A stretch of DNA of 64,000 nucleotides from Diadophis punctatus similis (GCA_023053685.1 JALIGW010000002.1:256732846-256796845); one strand, 5' to 3'; shown: positions 1 to 10,869, counted from the first letter of the stretch. Notes: generated from the sequence alone by a model not told the origin. Program-made: numbers and translations.

Positions 1-137
1 CTGTTTTCGCCCTCCCGGAGGCTCCAGGAAACCCTCCGGAGCTTCGGGAGGGTGAAAAACCGGCCTAATGGGCCTAACAGAAGACCAGAAACAGGCCGTT
101 TCTGGCCTCTAGAGGGCTGGGGGAGGCGGTTTCCAGG
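1..137 (+). mobile_element. hAT-like non-autonomous element, internal fragment
   Basis: This GC-rich stretch matches the inside of the TIR-bearing hAT-like element at 30608-31549, best against about 31138-31280, in the same orientation. It has no terminal repeats of its own. It passes directly into CR1 sequence at about 138, so it is one end of a rearranged join. Its left part lies outside the window. Confidence 0.6.
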
Positions 138-352
138 GAAGAACTGAGGAGAAATTTCCTGACAGTTAGAACAATTAATCAGTGGAATAACATGCCTCCA
201 GAAGTTGTGAATGCTCCAACACTGGAAGTTTTTAAGAAGATGTTGGATAACCATTTGTCTGAAGTGGTGTTGGGTTTTCTGTCTAAGCAGGGGGTTGGAC
301 TAGAAGACCTCCAAGGTCCTTCCAACTCTGTTGTTGTTGTTGTTGTTGTTAT
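138..352 (+). mobile_element. CR1 LINE 3' end
   Basis: The sequence encodes the last residues of a CR1-type ORF2 (NHLSEVV) followed by the short CR1 3' UTR ending in the phrase ctagaagacctccaagg. A (GTT)n microsatellite closes it at about 328-350. Near-identical copies lie at 13985-14205, 34765-34965 and 60260-60455. It is 5' truncated and not functional. Confidence 0.85.
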
Positions 353-365
353 TAATTATGAAATG

Positions 366-904
366 CAGCTGCGCGAGCTGTGGTGGGTGTTCCTAGATAC
401 ACCCACGTAACACCCATTCTCTGCCAGCTGCATTTGTTGCCTATTAGTCTCCGGATACAATTTAAGGTGTTGGTTTTAACCTTTAAAGCCCTACATGGCT
501 CAGGGCCAGGTTACCTTTGGGACCACATCCTACCGCATACCTCCCTACGACCAGTTAGGTCCCACAGAATTGGTCTCCTCCAGGTCCCCATCAACCAAGC
601 AATGCCGGTTGGTGGGACCGCGGGGGATAGCCTTCTCTGTGGGAGCTCCATCTCTCTGGAATCAACTTCCCCCAGAGATTCCGGATTAGCCCCACCCTGC
701 TGGCCTTCCGTAAAGCCGTTAAAACATGGCTCTTCCTGCAGGGGGGGTGAAATAGAGATCAATCCCCCTTGTATGAATGATGATTTGTTTTTAATTTTTG
801 TAATTATTTTAACTATTATTATCGTTTTTATAATTGTTCTTTCATTATGTTGTACGCCGCCCTGAGTCCCTTGGGAGTTGGGTGGCATATAAGAACGATA
901 AACA
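366..904 (+). mobile_element. L2 LINE 3' end, degenerate
   Basis: It encodes the C-terminal region of an L2-type reverse transcriptase (YTHVTPILCQLH, FKALHG and LRPVRSHR are visible), then the 3' UTR with the phrase cgccgccctgagtccc shared with the other L2 copies here. It is heavily 5' truncated. The reading frame breaks after RSHRIGLLQVP. The 3' end runs straight into an (ATT)n array. Confidence 0.85.
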
Positions 905-909
905 AACAA

Positions 910-1260
<351 letters not shown>

Positions 1261-1297
<37 letters not shown>

Positions 1298-1442
1298 GGG
1301 GGAGAGAGAGAAGAAAGAAAAAGAGATAAAGAAAGAGAAAGAAAGAAAGAAAGGGAAAGAGAAAAAGAAAAAGAAAGAAAGAGGAAGGAAGGTAGGGAGG
1401 AAGGAAGGGAGAGGAGAGAGAGAAAGAGAAAGGAAGAAGAGG
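1261..1442. repeat. GA-rich low-complexity tract
   Basis: A run of (AG)n followed by purine-only sequence with scattered AAAG and GGAA units. It has no coding value. Confidence 0.9.
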
Positions 1443-1507
1443 AAGGTGCTTCACAAACCCTGCCACTAGACGTGGGTTCTTCTGAAGGTCACTTTGAAAC
1501 AGCACAG

Positions 1508-1575
1508 CAATTTAGGGCTGGAAGATATCTCGGAGGTCATCTAGTCCAACCCCGTGCTGTAGCAGGAAAACTTAA
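1508..1575 (-). mobile_element. CR1 3' end remnant
   Basis: The phrase ggaggtcatctagtccaacc is the reverse complement of the CR1 3' UTR seen at 285-320. Only a short relic is left. Confidence 0.65.
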
Positions 1576-1671
1576 ATTGTCTGGATTATTTTGGTGCCTC
1601 TGACAGAGAGGAAAATTGCCAGAAAGGAGAAGGAGTTTACTAGGACACGGCTGCCATGCAGAGGAAGGCAG

Positions 1672-1800
1672 AGATAGTCCTTGACTTATGACCACAATTG
1701 AGCCCAAAATTTTGGTTGCTAAGCAAGAGCGTTGTTAAGTGAGTTTCAACACATTTTTACTCAATCCATGACATTTCCTGGCTCAAACAGTCATGTGCAA
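1672..1800 (+). mobile_element. TIR repeat fragment (same family as 43601-43996)
   Basis: The sequence begins with agatagtccttgacttatga and continues as the left end of the 396-bp TIR element at 43601-43996. The right half is missing. It is a non-autonomous DNA-transposon-like repeat whose family name I do not know. Confidence 0.7.
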
Positions 1801-1830
1801 GCTAGGGAAGAACATCTGAAGGCATGTGAG

Positions 1831-3583
1831 TCCTTAGTCCAGTTTTATGGGACGAGTTTGAGCCAGTAACTCCTGATGATGTGGACAAGGCCGTGGGAGC
1901 GATGAGCTCTTCCACCTGTTTATTGGACCCGTGTCCCTCCTGGCTGGTTTCGGCCAGCAGAGAGGTCTCACGTAGCTGGATCCAGGCGGTGATTAACACT
2001 TCTCTTGGGGAGGGATCCGTACCGCAGCCCTTAAAGGTTGCGATGGTGAGACCCCTCCTTAAGAGGCCTTCCCTGGACCCAGCGGACTTGAAGAACTTTC
2101 GTCCTGTCTCCAACTTGCCTTTTTTGGGTAAAGTTGTTGAGAAGGTGGTGGCTCTCCAGCTTCTTCGGCTATTGGAGGAAACTGATTATCTGGATTCCTT
2201 TCAATCGGGTTTCAGGCGCGGCTAAAGCATGGAAACTGCCTTGGTCGCCCTGATGGATGATCTCTGGCGAGCCCGGGATGGTGGTTATTCTTCCATCCTA
2301 GTGCTACTTGACCTCTCTGCGGCTTTCGATACCATCGACCATGGTATCCTTCTGCGTTGTCTCAGCGAGGTGGGAGTGAGCGGCACTGTATTACAGTGGT
2401 TCTCCTCCTACCTCGCCGATAGGTCACAGTCGGTGTTGACAGGAGGGCAGAGGTCGTCTCCTAGACCCCTGACTTGGGTTCCTCAGGGTTTGGTCCTCGC
2501 CCATCCTGTTTAACATTTACATGAAACCGTTGGGGGAGATCATCCGTCGACATGGGGTGAGATTTCAACAGTACGCTGATGACACCCAGCTGTAAATCTC
2601 CACCCCGTCGCAATTCAGGGAGGCAGTGGATGTGATGCGCCGTTGCCTGGACGATGTTAGGATCTGGATGGGAAGGAACAGGCTCAAGCTCAACCCTGAG
2701 AAGACTGAGTGGCTGTGGATGCTGCCTCCTAAGGATTATACCGATTGTCCCTCCTTGGTCTTTGGGGGAGACAAATTATCTCCCTTGGACCGGGTTCGCA
2801 ATTTGGGGGTGCTCCTAGATCCACAGCTAAAATTAAACCAACATCTTATGGCTGTGGCTAGGGGCGCCTTTGCACAGGTTCGCCTGGTGCACCAGTTGCG
2901 ACCATATTTGGAGAAGGAGGCTTTACTCACGATCACTCATGCTCTTGTCACCTCCCGATTGGACTACTGCAATGCGCTCTACATGGGGCTACCCTTGAAA
3001 AGTATTTGGAGACTGCAGTTGGTGCAAAATGCGGCTGCGCGAGCTGTGGTGGGTGTATCCAGATACACTCACGTAACACCCATTCTCTGCCAGCTGCATT
3101 GGTTTCCCATTGGTCTCTGGGTGCAATTCAAGGTGTTGATTATCATCTTTAAAGCCCTACATGCTTAGGACCAGTTTATCTCTGGGACCGCATCCTACCT
3201 CATACATCCCTACGACCAGTTAGGTCCCACAGAGTCGGTCTCCTCCAGGTTCCTTCAGCCAAACAATGTTGGTTGGCGGGACCAAGGGGGAGAGCCTTCT
3301 CTGTGGGGGCTCCGGTTCTCTGGAACCAACTACCCCCAGAGATCAGATCTATCCCCACCTTGCTGGCCTTCCGGAAAGCCATTAAGACATGGCTCTTCCT
3401 GCAGGCGGGGTGAAATAGATCTTAATGCCCCATGGATGACTGGTTTTTAACTTTTCTATTTTTTAAATGGTTTTATTGTATTGTATTGTATTATTGTATT
3501 TTATTGATTGTTCTTCTCTCTGCTGTACGCCGCCCTGAGTCCCACGGGATTGGGCGGCTTATAAGAACAATAAATTAAATTAA
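1831..3583 (+). mobile_element. L2 LINE, 5'-truncated, broken ORF2
   Basis: It encodes an L2-type reverse transcriptase from the region PSWLVSAS through RPVSNLPFLG, DLSAAFDTIDHG and the catalytic YADD (about 2570) to the C-terminal LHW..FKVL block near 3100-3170, then the 3' UTR and an (AAATT)n-like tail at 3568-3583. In-frame stops (for example 2223-2225, and just after YADDTQL near 2594) and frame changes near 2475 and 3168 disable it. The closest relative in the window is the longer copy at 56276-58521. No endonuclease region is present. Confidence 0.92.
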
Positions 3584-4070
3584 ATGTGTAATGTTCTAAT
3601 GTACAGAAGTTATGGTTAAATGTGTGGCAGAAAGTGGACTCTGGGTGTGTTTTTCCAAATGCAGTAAGTGAGGTTGAATGTGTAGTTTTAGAAGAGCTGT
3701 CTCTCTCTGTGTGTGTGTTGGAATATTCATGAGGAGGAAGAGTCATGTGGTAACTCAGTCAGCCAATGAGAGTAAAGTGCTACTGAGCATGTGCAAAGAT
3801 AAAGCTTGGAGCTGGACGTGTTCTCCAGTCTCGGTCTGTATATCTCTGGGTAAAGTCTTCACTGTGCTATGATGTCTGTAAGAAGTATGCTTTCAACTTG
3901 CTGTAAAGAAGAATGTATGGTACTGTAAATATTTTGATATGATTATAAAGAAGTTATTTGAATCAGCTAAATGCAGTCGACTGTGAGAGCTTCTGATTTA
4001 TTTTCTTCAGCAGAGATAAAAATCTCTGATAGTGTGTGTGTGTGTGTGCATACACATACAGTATATAATA
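3584..4070. other. Unassigned; possible relic of a solo LTR
   Basis: No coding potential. The stretch starts TGTGTAATG immediately after an L2 tail and reaches ttcttcagca near 4012, with a TG...CA outline of LTR-like size. No target-site duplication could be found, so the LTR reading is weak. A (TG)n run lies at about 4035-4050. Confidence 0.3.
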
Positions 4071-4073
4071 ATT

Positions 4074-4205
4074 AACAACAACAACAACAGCAACAGAGTT
4101 GGAAGGGATCTTGGAGGTCTTCTAGTCCAATCCCCTGCTTAGGCAGGAAACCCTACACTACTTCAGACAAATGGTTATACAACATCTTCTTAAAAACGTC
4201 CAGTG
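4074..4205 (-). mobile_element. CR1 3' end with (ACA)n tail
   Basis: The (ACA)n tail at 4074-4095 is followed by the reverse complement of the CR1 3' UTR and the last ORF2 codons. It is the minus-strand counterpart of the fragment at 138-352. Confidence 0.8.
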
Positions 4206-4329
4206 TTATAGTATATAGTAGATAATGTATCTTCTTGTGTGCCTGTGTGTAATATGTATGTACACATATGGCATATATACATAGGATTACATAGTATATT
4301 TTGGATGTTCAGTAGTAGTAAATAGACAG
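4206..4329. other. No recognisable feature
   Basis: AT-rich sequence with short GTGT and ATAT runs. Nothing else is visible. Confidence 0.4.
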
Positions 4330-4621
4330 GGAAATTGTATCTCGTTGAGGCCTTTGAGGCGAGGAGAGGCCAGGCACCCTAACCCTTGACCTGAGTGACG
4401 TCAAGTTGGCCACACCCACCCAGTCACATGACCACCCAGACACATGACCACCCAGACACATGACTGCAAAGCCACGCCCACCCAGTCACATGACTGCCAA
4501 ACCACTCCCACCCAGTCACATGACCACGAAGCCATGCCCACCATCACATGACCACCAAGCCATGGCCACAAAATAAGCCACACTCACAGAGTGGTATTAA
4601 AAAAAATTGGAACCCACCCCT
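4330..4621 (-). mobile_element. hAT-like repeat with internal minisatellite
   Basis: About 4405-4580 is built of imperfect units of roughly 30 bases, each carrying cacccagtcacatgac or a close variant. The block ends at 4621 with aacccacccctg, the reverse complement of a CAGGGGTGGGTT terminus of hAT type. The opposite terminus was not identified. The short minus-strand open frame rich in W, G and V is a product of the repeat. Confidence 0.5.
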
Positions 4622-4854
4622 GTTCCCTCTGTATCCTGATATTTTAATTTGGCCTCTATTCCTTCTCTAATATATACCGCTATTCCCCCTCTGTTTTTGT
4701 TCCACTAATACTGTATATAATATTCCTAATTTTGAAAATTCCAAACATTTCCTATGCTGTTCTTTTATATGTACCTCTTGTAGGCACGTTATATCTGTAC
4801 CTTGTTTTGCTAATTTTGTTAATAATTGTTTTCTTTTGTTCTTCTTCCATTGTT

Positions 4855-6174
4855 CTACTTGTGTGTTGGATTTTGTCTTCTATTTATTCTAGCGTCTCTT
4901 TGTGGTCGTGTTCTCAAGACGGTTCCTTCCTTTTCCTTTTGTCCCTTTTCTTCCTTACTTTCTGTCTCTGATTCTATTTCTTTTATCTCCTGCTGCTGGT
5001 CTTCCTGACTTCTAAGTTCCTCTCTACTGCTACTCTCTTCTTCCACCCCCTCCAATTGGTCATAGAGTTCTTGGGCCTTGTCTAAATTATCAATCTTAAT
5101 TTTCCTCTCCTGCCACGTTACTAATATCCCTTCTGGAATTAACCATTTGAATAATATATTTCTTTTAATCAACTGTGTAGTGAGGAATCTATAATCTCTT
5201 TGTTCTCTTACTTTTGGGGGGATTTGTTTTAACATTTGTATTTCTTTATCCTTATAGATCATTGGTTCGTTTCTTGTAATCTTATAAATTGTGTCTCTGA
5301 CTTACTTTCTCGCAAATCTTATATGGACTTCTCGTGGCTAGTCTATAGCGCCTAGCATAATTTGTGTGAATTCGATACACTTCATTCCAATTATATTTCT
5401 TGCCTATCTTTTTGTAACGCTCCCGCTATCAGCTCTGCCATAATAGTACCTAGGTCTTCTTCCTTTTCTTCTATTACGTTCTGAAATCTTAAATAGAACG
5501 CCGCTCATTCCATTTCTAAATGAATAATTGATTCTCCCAGTTCCTTGTTCATTGCCATCAATTTTTATCTACTACTTCCACTTTTCCCCCCGTTTGTTCT
5601 GACTTCACTTCCACTGCCTTTATTTATTTATTTTATTTTGTGACATTTATATACCGCCTCACAGTGCAAGCACTCTCTAAGCGGTTTACACCAGTAAGCA
5701 ATGTATATTTATATTGCCCCCAACAATCTGGGTCCTCATTTTACCTACCTCGGAAGGATGGAAGGCTGAGTCAACCTTGAGCCGGTGAGATTTGAACCGC
5801 TGACCTGCAGTGTCAGCTAAAGTGGCCTGCAGTACCTGCCTCTAACCGCTGTGCCACCTCGGCTCTTTTTTTATTCTTTCTTCATTTTTCTCAATTGTTT
5901 GTTGTATCGTCTCTATTCTATTGTCCATTTTATTAATATATCTTTTCAATTCTCTATGGTTTTTGGACATTGTTTCCTGCATTTTTAACATTGTTTCCTG
6001 AATGGCTACTAATGTTGTCTGTATAGTTTGTATATTTGACATTACATTTTGTTTTTCTGTCCCCAACATTCCTTCTATTGTTCTCTGGCCTACTGGGGAT
6101 GAGGGTGTCAGTGATGGGATTGATGTTGTTTCCCCCCCCCCTGTTTTTAGTGTTGTTGTTGTGGTACTTGTCAT
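4855..6174 (-). pseudogene. L1 ORF1 (RNA-binding protein), interrupted
   Basis: The N-terminal part (6174-5866) is Ser/Thr-rich and then strongly coiled-coil, with a heptad-like run through QETMLKMQETMSKNHRELKR. The C-terminal part (5262-4855) carries IPPKVREQRDYRFLTTQLIK, which resembles the nucleic-acid-binding C-terminal domain of vertebrate L1 ORF1p, and ends in a very acidic Glu-rich tail. A SINE separates the two halves and further frame breaks lie at 5270-5620. Such proteins coat L1 RNA as trimers. This copy cannot make one. Confidence 0.75.
5622..5865 (-). mobile_element. tRNA-derived SINE (Squamata type)
   Basis: On the minus strand the head starts gagccgaggtggcacagcgg, with an A-box-like segment and a B-box-like ggttcaaatc, as in tRNA-derived SINEs. 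The body and the (AATA)n-type tail at 5622-5640 follow. A near-identical copy lies at 52262-52511, and older fragments form the 3' UTRs of the zinc-finger genes (36644-36780 and 62805-62935). It was inserted into L1 ORF1. Confidence 0.85.
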
Positions 6175-6488
6175 CTTACACAGGTTTAGAGTACTTTGTT
6201 ATTTAGTTCTGAACTTCATTCAGCTCTATGCAATGCCCTTTATGGCCAGTCTCCACCTTAGCTTAGATACAATGCTATTTATTCTTTATACCTTTATATT
6301 TTTAACCCTTCTTTATACCTTAACTATCTTATTGACCTCTAATTATTCAATACCACTTTATAATTATATAATTTCCTAGAGTACTAGTTTCACAGCATTC
6401 AAATTAATTAAAATATGTATATAAATATAACAATCAATTAATTATAAATAGAAAAAACTTATATCTCTAAATCAATTATTAATGTAAC

Positions 6489-7191
6489 TGTTGTGTCCCA
6501 GCACCGCAACCCACAGAAAAACACACACACAACTGTTTGCTAAAAAAGCAAAGGGGTCTTTTTTACTAATGAAGATGCTTAGTAAAAGCGCAGGGGTTTA
6601 AAGTCTAGAAACAAACATAAAGAGAGTCTCGGGGAATAAAGTTCCTTTATCTCTTCGTGAGTTATTAGCCAAAGTTCAAATGTCCAAAACAAATACGCAA
6701 TTAAGTCTTTCTTATCTCTCTCACTCAGTCGAGTTGGCTGGAATCCCAGAAATAAGCATTCCAGAAGCTGCTATTTCCAAACACAGGACTCAAAACAGGA
6801 ACGCCAATGCAAAGGACACTGAAGTGCTCGCAGATCACAGGTGTTGCTTCCAGCACCAAGTGCTGAGTGCACCAGTCTTAAATAGCCTGAGGGCATGGCC
6901 CATTAGCCCTCAGCTTTACCTGCGAGGAGACCTCCGGCTGTAAAGCCAATCCCGTCTGCTAGCTGCTCTGCGAGCCCTAGCATCCAGCAGAGGCTCCTCC
7001 TCCTCTGAGGACTCTCTCTGCACCAGCTGAGAAGGTGCAGAAGGCCCTGGCTGGTCTTCCTCCTCTGGCACTGAGTCCTCATCGCTTTCAGACTCAGGTG
7101 CCAGGTACACAGGGTGATAGTGCCACACCACAGGCGGCTCTAGGTCCTCGGGATCCTCGAACAGCTGCACGGGACGCGGCAAGCCATAACA
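6489..7191 (-). mobile_element. Solo LTR, 703 bp, flanked by GTAAC
   Basis: The block starts TG and ends CA. It is flanked by the identical 5-bp target duplication gtaac (6484-6488 and 7192-7196), and no internal region is present, so it is a solo LTR left by recombination. Minus-strand orientation is suggested by a ctatttaag TATA-like element before an A-rich poly(A)-signal-like part. An 88-codon acidic frame (7182-6916) lies upstream of that promoter and may be the 3' end of an element gene overlapping the LTR. The parent family is unknown. Confidence 0.85.
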
Positions 7192-7492
7192 GTAACTCTT
7201 TTCTTTATATCAAATATCTATATATAACCTATACATTTAATCACTTTAATATTTCCTTATTTAACTAGCAACTTATTACTTTTAGACTTTCTTCCCAAAT
7301 CCCCATTTCTTCTTCGTTTTTCTTTCTTTTCTACTTCTACTTCTACTTCTTTTCTTTCCAACTCCCAAACCTCTTTTTTCCTTCCAACAATACAGTTCAC
7401 TTTCTTTATTCCTCTTACTAACTTCACAGTCCTTCTAAGTCACTGGTTTCTTACTCCAATCTTCCAAACACGTCCTGTGCTCTCTATCTCTG

Positions 7493-7975
7493 ACTTTCCG
7501 TTGCCTTCTGCTCCTTCCTCATCCTTTTTCGTCTGCAGTCAATCCGCTCCTGCCACTCTCACCACTGAATCTCGTCCTTTCTGTCTCCAACTTTCCATTG
7601 CCTTCTGCTCCTTCCTCGTCCTCTTTCATCTGCAGTCAATCCGTTCCTGCCACTCTCACCACCGAATCTCGTCCTTTCTGTCTCGACTTTCCATTGCCTT
7701 CTGCTCCTTCCTCATCCTCTTTCGTCTGCCATCAATCCGCTCCTGCCACTCTCACCACCGAGTCTCATCCTTCTTGTCTCCGACTTTCCATTGCCTTCTG
7801 CTCCTTCCTCGTCCTCATCCTCCTTCGTCTGCCGCCAATCCGTTCCTATTGCTCTCACACCAAATCTCTTCTTCTCTGTCTCCAACTTTCTGTTGCCTTC
7901 TGCTCCTTCCTCGTCTCTGTCCTCTTCTGTCTGCGGTTGATCTGATCCCGTCACTCATGCCGCCAATTCTGACCA
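7493..7975 (-). repeat. L1 5' UTR tandem monomers, about 97 bp x 5
   Basis: Unit starts marked by actttccattgcc lie at about 7493, 7591, 7687, 7784 and 7885, a spacing of 96-101 bases. Each unit carries ctgctccttcctcgtcctc and cctgccactctcaccac. The array lies upstream of ORF1 on the minus strand, where rodent L1s keep promoter monomers. By position it is probably the L1 promoter. That function is inferred. Confidence 0.85.
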
Positions 7976-8595
7976 TCTACTCCATTTTCGCATTACCACC
8001 TCCTTTTCTCTCTCTCTCTTTACTATTTCACACTTTCGTCAAACTGGGTTTCTGGATTTCAGATTCTTTCTTTTATTTCTCTCCCAACCACTTTCTTCAC
8101 CATATACTAATCTCCTCCTCCTAAAGCTCTTATCGTAAAGTTCTTTGTCTCTCTTCTCTAGATCCTTGGGTGTTTTAATTTGCTGACTCACAGCTCCTCC
8201 CGCTAAGTCGCTGCTTATTTTCAGGTTTCCCTCACCGATAGAGCTTCCTTCTCTCACCAAAAATCACAAATTTACAGGTACTTCTCTTCTGTACAGGTTG
8301 GAATATTTTACTTACTTCAAATGACACAGTCTGTTAAGTATATCTTTGCTTCCTCGTCTGCTGTGGCTTGTCATGGCCTTGGGCCTGCCATCTTGCAATA
8401 GCAGGCACATGAACGCCGGGTTTAAGGGGTTTCCTTTCGTTGCAGTGGGTGATCGACTTTCACCTCACTGCCCCCCAGGCTTCCCCTTTATTTCACGTGG
8501 CTCTCCAGGCTCTCCGTGCCCCGAAGGGACCCTGATCGTGAAAGAATCAGAGTTAGAGAACGGAGATCGTTCTCTTTCATCCACGTCACCTCAAC

Positions 8596-8842
8596 CTCGC
8601 CACCTATTCTATGCCACTGCATGTGGTTTTTCTTTCCTAAATGTAGAACCTTACATTTCTCACTGTTGATTTTGTTTTGTTAGAGGGGGCCCAATCCATC
8701 GATCCTTCTATATCTCAAGCTTATCTTCTGGAGTGTTGTTATTCCTGTCAATTTGGTCTTGTCTGCAAATTTGATGAGTTCCCCTTCTATCCTCTTGTCT
8801 AAATGAATGATGAAGATGAACAGATCTTGCGAATCCTCCTGT
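8596..8842 (-). mobile_element. CR1 reverse transcriptase fragment, antisense in gene A intron
   Basis: The minus strand reads EGELIKFADKTKLTGI, the CR1 RT catalytic region, with the second Asp of FADD changed to Lys. The same antisense CR1 is present upstream of the KRAB exon of gene C (58522-58778), with about 25 bases between the CR1 sequence and the splice acceptor. It therefore predates the A/C duplication. Confidence 0.85.
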
Positions 8843-8865
8843 TTTGTTCTTTTTTCCGTGTTCAG

Positions 8866-8995
8866 GAGAGTCCTGTGTCCTTTGAGGAGGTGGCTGTGTC
8901 TTTCTCTGAGGAGGAATGGTCTCAGCTGGATCCTGACCAGAAAGCGCTGCATTCGGAAGTCATGCTTGAAAACCATAGGAACGTGGTCTCTCTGG
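8866..8995 (+). CDS. Gene A, KRAB A-box exon
   Basis: This 130-bp exon is bounded by a pyrimidine-rich acceptor (ccgtgttcag) and a GG|GTAAG donor. Read from phase 0 it encodes [18 protein letters not shown], then [20 protein letters not shown] and NVVSLG, a KRAB A box. Such boxes recruit TRIM28/KAP1 to repress the DNA bound by the zinc fingers. The core EEW and MLEN are kept. The usual DV is EV, the usual LY is LH, and the Tyr before FSEEEW in B and C is Ser here. No KRAB B box is visible. It splices in phase 1 to the finger exon at 14692. SCAN and linker exons for gene A are not found at 1-8865 and should lie upstream of the window. Confidence 0.93.
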
Positions 8996-9605
8996 GTAAG
9001 AGTTTTCTAGTCCCCAATCAGAGAATTCAAGAAGACAGATTATAGTTAGTTTTTTATTAAAAAACCACTAATCAGATATCGTCTCCTAGGAGGGAGAAGG
9101 AATGGATCTGGCCTTCTCATGCTGCAAGGAAGGAAAGAGTCAATGTCTCTTTGCTTAGATGCTTCCTGTGCCATTTCTTATCTGTATTTTTCCACTTCTA
9201 TTTGAACTTATCTGTGGGGGGCTGAAAAGAACGAGGTGTGCTTTTATGTGTCCTCTGGAGGTCATGTGAGAGGAATGTGTTGTCATTTGTCCTCTGAAAC
9301 CTCCAAAATTGCATGAAAAAAGAACTTTCACACTCAGCCCATTGAAGAGTATTCTCCCAATCCAATTCAAGAACAAAGGCCTCATGCAGTGTCACTCAGA
9401 GCATCCTAGGGTACAGGAAATCCCCGAGTTATGACAGTATACTTAGCGTCCATTCCAAGTTACGATTAGTCCTCCCCAAGTACTTGAGACCCAGTCCTAA
9501 AATTATGAGTGTTGCAGATCCATGGCCATCGTTTACACTTCCGAATGACACCGAGGAGCTGCAACATTCGCCCTACCTATTCCCCCACCCCACCCTGCAG
9601 GGACT
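8996..9605. other. Intron of gene A, conserved among the three copies
   Basis: Intronic sequence homologous to 32058-32650 and 58934-59538. A repeat-like piece beginning caggaaatccccgagttatgaca near 9417 is present in all three copies. No gene is seen in it. Confidence 0.7.
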
Positions 9606-9876
9606 TACCGTATTTTTCAAAATATAAGACACACTTCCCCCCCTCCCCCAAAAAAGTGGGTGGAAATGTCTGTGGGTCTTATAGAGTGATTACGGGCCTG
9701 TTTTTGGCCTCCCAAACCATCCATGGGTCCCGTTTTTGCCTTCACCATTTTTGGCCTGCAGAGTGTTTCTGGATGCCAGAGAGGGCAAAAACGGGACGCG
9801 CGGAGGCCAAAAACTATTTTTTTCTTGTTTTGCTTCTCTAAACCTAGGTGTGTTTTATTGGTCCAAAAATTCGGTA
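9606..9876 (+). mobile_element. MITE with about 29-bp TIRs, long form
   Basis: The ends taccgtatttttcaaaatat and, inverted, taccgaatttttggaccaat form terminal repeats around non-coding sequence. The same element lies at the homologous intron position in gene B (about 32651) and gene C (59539-59715), so it predates the cluster. This copy keeps about 90 central bases that B and C both lack. Confidence 0.75.
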
Positions 9877-10052
9877 CCTTGCGACGATGTGGTGAGCCAT
9901 CGGTTCCTTTGCCTATTTCGGTGCATTAGCAGAAAAAAGAAGCCTAAAGTAGTGAGAGTTACGTGAGATCTGTAGTGGGAAATCTAGCACTATTTATTTT
10001 CAGAGCCTTTTGCCCTGGATCTCGTGCAGTTCTCAGTTCTTAAAAGAACGCA

Positions 10053-10148
10053 GGCCTAAAGTACTGCGGTGTGGGATCACACGAGATTAGTAGCCTGAGA
10101 TCTTGCACTACTGGTCTCGTGTGATCTCGCACTAAAGTACTTTAGGCC
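10053..10148. repeat. Imperfect palindrome (hairpin) in intron
   Basis: The left arm (cctaaagtactgcggtgtg) and the right arm (inverted cctaaagtactttagtgcg) pair across about 96 bases. The homologous palindromes are 33098-33193 (B) and 59996-60089 (C). A second hairpin 5' of it is intact in B and C (32879-32966 in B) but partly deleted here. It could be a palindromic MITE. Confidence 0.7.
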
Positions 10149-10346
10149 TCCATTCTCTGCGAACTGACGCCTGTACCAGATCCGGCCAAAGAGCCCTTGC
10201 AAGCCGATGAGACTTTGGGGCAGCGAAATTGCCATTTTTGAAGCTTCCCAACCTTTCCAGTCTCGGCACAAAGAGCGTTTACAAGCCAATGAGAGGCTTC
10301 AGCAAGGGATTTCGCTCCAAAGTCTCATTGCTGGGATCAAGGAACG

Positions 10347-10685
10347 TGACGCAATTAGAAAATAAATCTTAGAGGTGATGAATCTTTTCCTTTGGAAACC
10401 AATCCTTGGTAAAATAAAGCGCGAGTATAAAATCTAAATAACAAAATATTTATTTCAGTATAAAATAATATAAAAACACTAAATCTTAATAATTACATCT
10501 TGACAACCTAAATATAAGTCCTCTCTCGGAGAGGGCTAGCAGCGGAATAATAATGGAGGATGAGAAAGGAATTTAACACTTGCGCAGTTCACACTCCACG
10601 TGACTGCTTTGATTTGCTAAGAACCTCTGGGTCATAAAGTCTGACATATGAGTACAGCTGACAATCAGAAAATCACCTCGTGACA
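10347..10685 (-). repeat. copia 3' LTR
   Basis: Direct repeat of 12900-13236. It is the downstream LTR in element orientation, next to the purine tract. Confidence 0.92.
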
Positions 10686-10869
10686 GCCCTTCTTTGTCAG
10701 TTGAGCGAATATGAGGTATCACTCAACACACATTAAACTTCTCAAGTATTCACGTTGGGCTGTTGGTAATGGTTTGTTCAAAATGTCAGCTATCTGATAT
10801 TTTGTTGGCACATACTCGAATTTCACAAAACCTTGTTTTACTGACTCTCTAACATTTTTGTAACGAATA

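Larger units (their letters stand above)
4622..8595 (-). mobile_element. L1 LINE, 5' half, with nested SINE and solo LTR
   Basis: Read on the minus strand, the element starts near 8595 with a GC-rich 5' UTR, passes through about 97-bp monomers (7493-7975), then a broken ORF1 (6174-4855), and ends inside the endonuclease part of ORF2 near 4622, where TDITCLQEVHIKE can be read with frameshifts. The 3' two thirds of the element are missing. A SINE (5622-5865) interrupts ORF1 and a solo LTR (6489-7191) interrupts the 5' UTR. An L1 that keeps its 5' UTR is unusual among the 5'-truncated copies of this window. Confidence 0.82.

Noticed and set aside
3585..4015. Solo LTR of copia type
   Set aside because: It has a TG...CA outline only. 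No target duplication, primer site or matching copy could be found.
5622..5865. tRNA-like A and B boxes as a tRNA gene
   Set aside because: They belong to the head of a SINE with a repeated body and tail. No cloverleaf with an anticodon arm can be defended.
7477..8124. 215-codon Ser/Leu-rich frame on the + strand
   Set aside because: Antisense reading of the L1 5' UTR monomers.
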